Origin: Hygrophila difformis | Lineage: Eukaryota > Streptophyta > Magnoliopsida > Lamiales > Acanthaceae | Reading direction: 5' to 3' | Assembly (NCBI GenBank): GCA_030278955.1 | Contig: JAOANR010000014.1 | Coordinates: 26,042,068-26,106,067 of the forward strand | DNA: 64,000 nt | Part shown: one piece after another, positions 56,593-64,000 of the stretch | Layout: each line of letters starts with the position of its first letter | Numbering within the stretch: the first letter of the stretch is position 1 | Notes under the pieces: model-generated | Told to the model about the DNA's origin: nothing | The model's input: the letters and a program-made list of their open reading frames with translations, nothing else | Database searches by the model: none | Program-made: the position numbers and the translations under genes

Positions 56593-58106
56593 TCTCCTTT
56601 TCTTCAAACTACATACAATTAGATTAGATAAAAAAGAAAAAGATGAAAGTGCTAATAAATACTTTATTCCAGTAGTCTTAAATCATACAGCAACAAGATT
56701 TTTCATAATAGTAAATAGCTATAAACTAAACCAGACAAGCAACAAATTCCATCAATTGGCACTAAACAATAACAAAAGAGCAAAAGACCATCAATTAAAC
56801 CTGCAATACTAATAATAAATTTGTGAATGAGTTCCATGACCTCAACCATTTCAAAATTCAAATGCAGCAGAACAAAGACTCCTTCCCAATTTTCTTGCTA
56901 CAAATTTCACTTCTCTATCTCCTCAAAATTCATTATAAAGTCTCAAGGCAGCCATTACATTTCAACAAATATCAACTCAAGTACTCCCCCAAATCCAAAT
57001 TAACTCAAAAGAATAAAATCACATCTCTCTGCGTGATTAGAAATTAGAAAAAGAAAAGAAAAGTTGGAAACCATGAACAATATCAGAAAATGAACTCAAA
57101 CCACTACAATACAATAAGTGGGAAATCACAAAAGCTAGGAAAAATCAATCCATAACAAGTACCGGGGCCAGAAGATTACCTCCAAAAGTTTAGATTGGCT
57201 TCTTAATAAAGGCAATTCAGTAACAAATTGTTTGGATTAGCAGTTGGCATGGGTCAGGTTCAGGGCTTTTGGCATAGTATAAAAAGATTTACAATTTACA
57301 AATATAAGTAGTACATAACATACAACAACTAATAAGTACTAATAACTATGAAATCAGGAATAGGAAATACTTCACAAATCAGAATGCATATCAACAAGAC
57401 AACAGAATGGACTAATGCAGGCAACTCACAGCCATGCAAGTAGAGCTGTCAAAACGGTCCTGCGGGGCGAAACGGGCCGGCCCGCGCTGGGGGCCCGCAT
57501 TTTTGTGGGCTTTAACAGGCCGGGCTCAAAATACCTAGGCCCAACCCGCCCACACGCGGGCTACGTGTTGTGCGGACCGATCCGCGGGCTTTCGAATAAA
57601 ATAATTTCAAATTTATTTTCTTTTAAAAAAATAACATTGAGAATTGGAAACAAGAAAAGATAGCAGTGATAATTTAAAGGTGAAATATCAAATGCCAATA
57701 TTTCCAGGCAACTGCAGAAAAGAGTACTCCAGGCCACTACCAATATCAAATGCCAATTTCAAATTTATCAAATGCCAATAATTTAAAGTTGAAACTAGAA
57801 AAGACTACTCCATGCAACTCCCATCCTAAGCAACCAGAGTGCTAGCAGTGGTTGATTTACTGCAGAAACAGAAAAATGAAGCTTAGTTAGGAAACACTTA
57901 AAGCACATTAATGGTGTTTTACAGTAGAATCCTTAGGGCTGAACTTTCTATGTTCTCACTTTCACTCATAATGTAGCATAACAGTCACCAAATAATAATC
58001 CAATTTATCAGCTACCACAAGACAACCTCTGGAATGCATAAAATTACCAATCCAAATATAAGAATCAATACAGACTGCGAATTTAAGCAAAGCAATGGAA
58101 ACTTAC
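56593..58106. other. 5' intron region of the lysine-rich protein gene
   Basis: Between the first coding exon and a likely 5' UTR exon. It contains a hAT-like fragment at 57441-57600 and otherwise AT-rich intron-like sequence. Confidence 0.4.
57441..57600. mobile_element. Fragment of a hAT element with GGCCCG motifs
   Basis: The left end TAGAGCTGTCAAAACGG is a classical plant hAT terminus, followed by GC-rich GGGCC/CCCGC subterminal motifs. No matching right end is seen. Confidence 0.5.
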
Positions 58107-58190
58107 AATGTGACAAGGATGGGGACAGCAGGGGGTGGTGGTGAGCGACGCAGCGGCTGGTGGTGAGCGACGCAGAGCTTCAAATTTCTC
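58107..58190 (-). other. Probable 5' UTR exon of the lysine-rich protein gene
   Basis: The minus strand reads GCGTCGCTCACCACCAGCC and then nearly the same 22 bases again, followed by CCCCTGCTGTCCCCATCC and a donor CACATT|GTAAGTTTCC. No ATG in a useful frame is present. The position upstream of the first coding exon supports a UTR role. Confidence 0.4.
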
Positions 58191-59229
58191 TGGGACCAAA
58201 AATCAAACACGACATGTGCACTTCTTCAACAAATTAAATGGACGTCGAGGAGGACATCTAGAATTTAACCATTTTTTTTAAAAGAAAATAAATATCTATA
58301 TATCAAAGGGAATAATGGAAAAGAATGAAAATTCAGAAAATCAAGGCAAAAATGAAGAACTAAAGACTGAAAATTCAGAAAATCAAGGCAAAAATGAAGA
58401 ACTGAGACTGAAAATCCAGTTCAATCTGATCCTGAGAGATGGATTTAGTTAAAAAAATAAACATTAAAAACATGAAAAAAATGTCAAGTCTTCATTTTAT
58501 TATCATGCTAAAACTACCCATTTAAACACCTAAGCTAAACGGCTTTTACTGTTGTTAATAGCCAATATTCTAACCAAGCCTTTCAATCTAAAATTTTATA
58601 CCAATCACAACAATCAATTCAATCATTTTTGTTAGCATTATGAAAATGGGGTTTCTAAATCCAGGAATGATGAGATTGAAGACTCCACTGACAAAACAAT
58701 ACAACAATAATACTACCAATGAGGTCAAACAAAAGGCATAATAGAAGACAACAAACATCAGTTGTGAGCGGTGGTGAGAGATCTATCGGAGTGAATCGGA
58801 GGAGCGGTGGTGCTGACCAATCGACCGGTTGTGAGCGAAGGGGACAGCAGTGTTGCCGTTGCCGACAGCGGTGGGCTGGTGGCGGCGTGAGCGCGGTGGT
58901 GGTGGACTGGTGGCGGGCGACGGAAGGACGGATTTGTGATGGTGAGTTGCTGTTTTCAACTGCGGCGGCGATGAAGAGAACTAGAACTCTAGAGGACGTG
59001 CGGCGATGAAACTGAAGGCCAATTTTGGGATACGAATCATGTGATCAATCATAATACATTCATGTGAATTTTGGGCTGTGCGCGTGTGCGTGCCCTATGA
59101 AGGGATGAGAGTCGAGGAGGACGCCGGCGGGATGGGGGAATGAGTGAATTCTCAGGCTCAGGGACGGAAGGCGGCGACTCCTAGGGTTTCATATTACTAT
59201 GATCCTTTTTTATTTTCTGGGTATTTTAT
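58191..59229. other. Intergenic, with a GC-rich block
   Basis: A GC-rich stretch at 58780-59000 (GTGGTGAGCG-like motifs) partly resembles the 58.1-kb exon on the other strand. A 96-codon frame here is compositionally biased and not accepted as a gene. Confidence 0.3.
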
Positions 59230-59491
59230 TACTCCCTCCGTCCCACCAAACATGTCTTGTTTGATTTTTTGACACGGTTCATTATTCAACTTTGATTCGA
59301 TTTTATTGCAAGTATATATTTGAAAAAAATATTCGAGTTGGATCTTGTTAGAATCGTATAATCATGTAGTTTTAGAATATATATTTCACATAATTTTTTG
59401 TTGTATATATTTTGAAATATTAACGATTGAAAACGTGCATTGGATTGTGTGTAAAAATCCAACAAGACAAATTAAATGGACCGACGGAGTA
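59230..59491. mobile_element. Stowaway-type MITE, copy 6
   Basis: TA sites flank CTCCCTCCGTCCCACC and the right end GGACCGACGGAG. It has the best-preserved termini of the six copies. Confidence 0.88.
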
Positions 59492-59833
59492 TTTTTATTC
59501 GGTCCCCGTTACCTCTCTGTACATAGGGTCCTCTAGAAACCCTAAACCCTTTCTTATGCGACCCAAATACCCAATTAAAAAGACACAATAAAAAAAATAA
59601 AAATAATGCGAATAAACTTATAAGCTCTCTGTAGTCTGTACAGAATCACAGTTTAACGACCGTCACCCCAAATTCCATTTCCCACCTTCCGAGTTCTCCT
59701 TCTGTGGTCAACCATTCCCGGCGACACCTCCGCCAACGGTTTGTCTGTCATTCGGGCCTCTCTTTTGTCCGCAGGCGTCTCTCATCCTTTAGTTGAGTTG
59801 CCGCCGAGTCCATAGTAGTGAGTCTGCGGCAGT

Positions 59834-59867
59834 ATGTTCTCATCTTCGTCGTCAATTTCTTCCACAG
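59834..59867 (+). CDS. Likely first coding exon of an unidentified gene
   Basis: A C-rich leader (59640-59833) typical of a plant 5' UTR precedes ATG, which encodes MFSSSSSISST and reaches a donor ACAG|GTGCGT at 59867/59868, followed by a T-rich intron-like stretch. No second exon is found before the transposon block that starts near 60757, so the gene either continues beyond the window or was cut by the insertion. The Ser-rich start could be part of a transit peptide; no product can be named. Confidence 0.4.
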
Positions 59868-61044
59868 GTGCGTCTTTCTGTTTCTAATTACTGCGAACCT
59901 GTGTTTATGTGAAAATTAATTGGGTAAGATTGGTGCGAATTACAATTGATATGCATTTCTTTGTTACTGATTAAATCCTGTCGCTTTTTTTTTTTTTTTT
60001 TTTCCCTCCTCCTCTGATTAAAATTGGGGAGATATGATGAAAATTAATATGGCTCCGCTTTTTTGTGTTTCTGATTTTATATGATTATATGATTGATTAT
60101 ACTGATATTTCTTTGTCTATGTTTTACGCTCCAATTGGATGATTCTGATGGAAAATACTTACAGTGCATTGTGTGTTGTGATTCTCTGTTTAAGTTGCAC
60201 TTTATATCAAATTGGAGACACCTGTTATGTGTAATGTTTTTCATTTGTTGGAATTGAATATCTGTCATTATCGTAGTCTGTTGGATACATTTTGATTTAA
60301 AATGATGTTGCTCTACGCTTCATAAGATTGTTAAAAATCTGTCTCTCAGATTTTTATTTTTTATTTTCTTTTGATGATCAATCTGTCTCTTAGATTGATT
60401 TGCTCTATGCTTATTTCTTTCCCTTATACTAAAAGATAATTGTACTTACTTACTGGTAAAAAGTAGACAGTGATGTAGATTGAATAAGATTGCATTGAGG
60501 AAATAATGTAATCCACTAATTTTTTTCAGTTTAAATGTGTATTCAACATGTTCTGAAGTTATTTAATTTTAGCTCTCATGTAGAAGTAATATTTAGATAA
60601 AACTTATAAATATTTATAAATCTTTAATAGTAGTGATAGACATGCAAAATAGAATCATTGATAGTGTTGAAACCTACTGTAGATGTGATTGGGATGCACC
60701 AATGCCACAAGGTGTGAAAGTATATGGAAGCAAAAAAGAAAGGTGGATATTGGCTATGATAGGGAATTAACTGTTAGTTGTTAGCTGATTGCTGATTCAA
60801 TCAGTTGTTTGCTGGCTCGTTTGACTAGCTGATTGTCTTTTGTAAAAACTTAACTGATAATGAATAACTGATTGAGGTGAAAGACATATTGCATGGTGTA
60901 TTTAATTAGTACTTAAAATTTATTTGAAAAATGTTTTAATTAATAATAATAATTATAATTATAATTAATTAATAATGTTAATAATACTCATGGTGACATT
61001 GATGTATAATAAAATAAATATTCAATGATAAATATATTTAAAGA

Positions 61045-61326
61045 CAGTGGCGGACGCAGAGTGTCTGGGGCGAGGGGGCGAGGATGCGACTAAATAACTT
61101 TGTCTTATTTCATTTTTAATTTTCATAAGATAAATATCAGTTGATTTTCGTTTTTTCCGAATCGCTAATGATGTCACTTTCTTCATCTACCTCTGCCTGA
61201 GTCTATATCTTTTTAAAGAATATGTATAAGCCTAGCTTAAAAAAGCTCACTAACAAAGAAACATGTTGCATTCTTTTTCCTCTTCTTCCTAGTAAATTAC
61301 TGAAAAATAATGTAGTTTCACCACCG
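61045..61326. mobile_element. Non-autonomous hAT element in the left palindrome arm
   Basis: An exact 8-bp duplication TTTAAAGA (61037-61044 and 61327-61334) flanks 282 bp. The ends are CAGTGGCGGACGC and, read on the minus strand, CGGTGGTGAAAC. CAGTGGCGGA is a classical plant hAT terminus. The corresponding site in the right arm is uninterrupted. Confidence 0.88.
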
Positions 61327-61349
61327 TTTAAAGATAATTAAGTTCAAAA

Positions 61350-62166
61350 CGAGATTATTGTGTCGCCTAGCTGCCATCAAACTAGTTGTGATGTTATTAC
61401 TAAGTTGTGTAATTTCATTACTACCCATGCGCTCAGTATCTTGGATGGAAATGTATTCGGTTTCCTAAGCAATTTCTGAAGGGATAAAATTTGAATCCGC
61501 TTCGATGACTTGAAATGCTGGGGGAGGAACCTTGCTCAGTCTGATGTAGTTGTGTAATGCAAATGTAGCACAGATTATTCTATTATGATCTTCAGGACCA
61601 TACATTAGAATTTTTGCTAAAATCTTCCACCGAGCCTTTAAAATGCCAAATGCTCTCTCAATACAACTTCTTAAAGCTGAATGAGCACGGTTAAATATTT
61701 CTCGCGGCTCTCTTGGATTTGCACCATGAAACTTTGATTAGTTGTACCTAATCTTATGATACAGTGTTAAGAAAGAAGCCTTCTCTCAACCCTCAGCCCC
61801 TGTGTGCTAAATAATATTTGCCTAAAATGATATAAATAGATTTATAAAATTATAAAGCAAAATTATCATTTTAAAGTTAAAATAAATATGTACCGATAAA
61901 AGTCAATACAAATTAAAATAAAAAAATTCATCTGGTGGAGGTTTAGGAAAATTTAAAATTAGGTTCCCAATTGCATCTTAAAAAATGCGAGAATCATGGG
62001 CCGAACCTTCCCAACAACTTAGTACGTATGTGTTGTGAAAGGTGAATCAAATCACATGTTGCGAGTACATTAATGGTTGGTGTCCCTTTCCTTCCTCTAT
62101 ACCGTAGTTGATCTTCCTCTAGAATTATAACACATATATGAGTACCATCAATCGCTCCAATGCAAT
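61350..62166 (-). pseudogene. PIF/Harbinger nuclease, C-terminal half, left arm
   Basis: The minus strand starts DCIGAIDGTHI at 62166, continues with LRYRGRKGTPTINV, then loses frame near CDF. Further down SCIERAFGILKARWKIL can be read. These are DDE_4 (HARBI1-like) motifs, with GAIDGTH carrying the first catalytic Asp in its consensus form. The N-terminal half is absent because the arm ends at the palindrome centre. Confidence 0.75.
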
Positions 62167-62175
62167 CCTAAAAAA

Positions 62176-62990
62176 GTGGATTACATTGGAGCAATTGATC
62201 ATACTCATATAGATGTTATAATTCCTGAGAAAGATCAACTACGGTATAGAGGAAGGAAAGGGATACCAACCATTAATGTACCCGCGACATGTGATTTTGA
62301 TTTACTTTTCACATACGTACTAAGTGGTTGGGAAGGTTCGACTCATGATTTTCGCATTTTTTTAGATGTAATTGGGAACCCAATTCTAAATTTTCCTAAA
62401 CCTCCACCTGTTGAATTTAGTTATTTTAATGTGTATTGATATTTTATCGGTACAATTTTTTTTTTTTAAATTTAAAATAATAAATTTTGCTTTATAATTT
62501 TGTAACTCTATTTATTTCATTTTAGGCAAATATTATTTAGAAGACAAGGGGTATCCTGAGAGACAATGCTTCTTAACACTATATCATAAGATTAGGTACC
62601 ACTAATCAGAGTCTCGTGGTGCAAATCCAAGAGGGCCGCAAGAAATATATAACCGTGCTCATTCAGTTTTAAGAAGTTGTATTGAGAGAGCATTTGGCAT
62701 TTTAAAGGCACGGTGGAAGATTTTAGTGAAAATTCTAATGTATGGTCCTGAAGATCACAATAGAATAATTTGTGCTACATTTGCATTACTCAACTACATC
62801 AAACTAAGCAAGGTTCCTGACCAAACATTTTGAGTCATCGAAGCAGATCCAAATTTTATCCCAAATTGCTTTGGAAACCGAATACATTTCCACCCAAGAT
62901 ACTGAGTGCATAGGTAGTAATGAAATTACACAACTTCATAATGACATCACAACTAGTTTGATGGCAGCTAGGCGACACCATGTTTCTTAA
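62176..62990 (+). pseudogene. PIF/Harbinger nuclease, C-terminal half, right arm
   Basis: An open frame of 87 codons begins at 62176 (DYIGAIDHTH, RYRGRKGIPTINV, CDFDLLFTYVLSGWEGSTHD), then stops. The continuation is recognisable at 62530-62990 (RSCIERAFGILKARWKIL, EDHNRIICATFALLNYI, MAARRHHVS). His replaces the consensus Gly in GAIDGTH, and several stops and frame breaks follow. It is truncated at the same N-terminal codon as the left arm. Confidence 0.8.
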
Positions 62991-63248
62991 ATATTTATTT
63001 ATAGTTATTTGGATTATTATCTCATGTTGAACTTAATTATCTTTAAATATTTTTATCATTGAATATTTATTTTATTATACATCAATTTCACTATGAATAT
63101 TATTATTATTAATTATAACATTTTTTAAACAAATTTTAAGTACTAATAAATACAACATGTGCTATCAATTAATTTTTAGCAAACACTTTTATATAACAAC
63201 AATCCAATCAGCTAGTCAAACCAGTGAACTGAATCATCAAAATACACT

Positions 63249-63842
63249 GGGTACGGATACGATGCAATCACCAAACCCACAGTACATCAAGACACAAGAT
63301 CTCAACCGTTCATTTAAATCCAACAGTTCTAAATTGAAAGGGTAAAGTTGCCCAAAAAAATATATAATCGTCTAGTCGCTGAAAATACACACATATCATA
63401 TATCGCTGAAATACACACAACTCGTTGAAATGCATAAATATGTTAAAACGAAATAATTGAGGTTGCAATTTTTACGAAGTCTCGGAAATGCACATTATCA
63501 AGACACTGAATAACTATAGCACGTCCCTGAAATATACTATAATACATTGCTGAAATACACGGAAGCCGTCGCTAAAAACACTTTTCATGTCGCTAAAATA
63601 TATTAGCGTTGCTATTAATCAACGAACCGCTGAAATGTACATAAGTTGTCGCTGAAATGTAAATAAGTTGTCGCTGAAATGTAAATAAGTTGTCGCTGAA
63701 ATGTACTAAACTACATTTTGGAGTAATATAGCAAATTTACTATTTTAACCTTCAAGTTAATCTCAACCATCAATTTACAAATTGAACCAACAGATGTAAT
63801 GCACCACAGTACATCAAGTTAAATGGGTTAGTTACACCTAAC
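63249..63842 (-). mobile_element. CAGCGAC-minisatellite element, copy 2
   Basis: Reverse-complement copy of the element at 30842-31499. Both unique flanks align and the core (63380-63720) consists of GTCGCTGAAATG units, three of which (GTCGCTGAAATGTAAATAAGTT) are almost perfect tandem copies. It lies in the right arm of the Harbinger palindrome. AAATACA on both sides may be part of a target duplication. Confidence 0.7.
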
Positions 63843-64000
63843 GAAAACCAAATACAAACAATTGATTGATGATCAGTTATCAGCTAACAGGTAACAATTA
63901 GCCTATTTCCCAAACACCCTCATTGTGAAAACGATCAACTGTTTGTGTTTCGGCTACGATAAACTAGGATTTGAGGCAATGTTTTGTATTTTATACGGTT

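Larger units (their letters stand above)
60757..63921. mobile_element. Head-to-head inverted duplication of a PIF/Harbinger 3' half
   Basis: Left arm about 60757-62166 and right arm about 62176-63921 are reverse complements around a centre near 62170. Each arm contains the C-terminal half of a Harbinger nuclease and ends in the same terminal region (GTTAGCTGAT; at the right also GAGGGTGTTTGGGAAAT read on the minus strand, typical of Harbinger ends). Two later insertions make the arms unequal: a hAT element in the left arm and the CAGCGAC element in the right arm. The left terminus appears eroded. Confidence 0.85.

Noticed and set aside
58719..59009. 96-codon Arg/Gly-rich frame
   Set aside because: Compositional artefact of a GC-rich, repeat-like block; no domain, and the strand disagrees with the nearby gene.
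51720..63921. Palindromes as pure assembly artefacts
   Set aside because: Arms have diverged and carry private insertions with their own target duplications, which an artefactual mirror copy would not show; still worth confirming with long reads.

Overview
This is a stretch of plant nuclear DNA, most likely from a eudicot. It is AT-rich, its genes have many short exons with GT..AG introns, and transposons dominate. Supporting signs are a tRNA-iMet primed Ty3/gypsy chromovirus, L1-type LINEs with an RNase H tail, tRNA-derived SINEs, and hAT, Stowaway, Harbinger and Mutator-like MITEs. Nothing bacterial is present. The species cannot be fixed from the sequence.

Genes. Three host genes can be modelled with consistent splice phases, all on the minus strand. 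They are COX6b (8332-10367, 4 exons, 77 aa), a PRD2/MULTIPOLAR SPINDLE 1 homologue needed for meiotic recombination initiation (12142-25442, 10 exons, 395 aa), and a small lysine-rich nuclear protein resembling the C1orf131/DUF4602 family (55792-56592 plus a 5' UTR exon near 58.1 kb). A partial secreted-peptide gene runs off the left edge (1-369). A likely first exon of another gene lies at 59834-59867 on the plus strand.

Transposon layout. A complete 9.1-kb Tekay-like chromovirus (13811-22901) sits in intron 6 of PRD2, in the same orientation as the gene. Its LTRs seem to differ only in T-run lengths, so it is very young, but its reverse transcriptase has Asn in place of a catalytic Asp. It also carries an extra coiled-coil ORF upstream of gag. 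From 25.6 to 35 kb there is a nest of MITEs, SINEs and a LINE ORF1 fragment. Two LINEs of one family follow (35279-37834 with a perfect 17-bp target duplication, and about 42190-48486).

The most unusual property is a run of long inverted repeats between 39 and 64 kb. They are a Mutator-like foldback (39456-40682), a shorter one (40985-41965), a 2.5-kb palindrome (48494-50981), an inverted duplication of an NF-YB transcription-factor pseudogene (about 51720-53470), and a head-to-head duplication of the 3' half of a PIF/Harbinger transposon (about 60757-63921). Several carry younger insertions in one arm only, which gives a relative order of events. The NF-YB hairpin is the best candidate for something functional: a hairpin small-RNA locus derived from a transcription factor gene.
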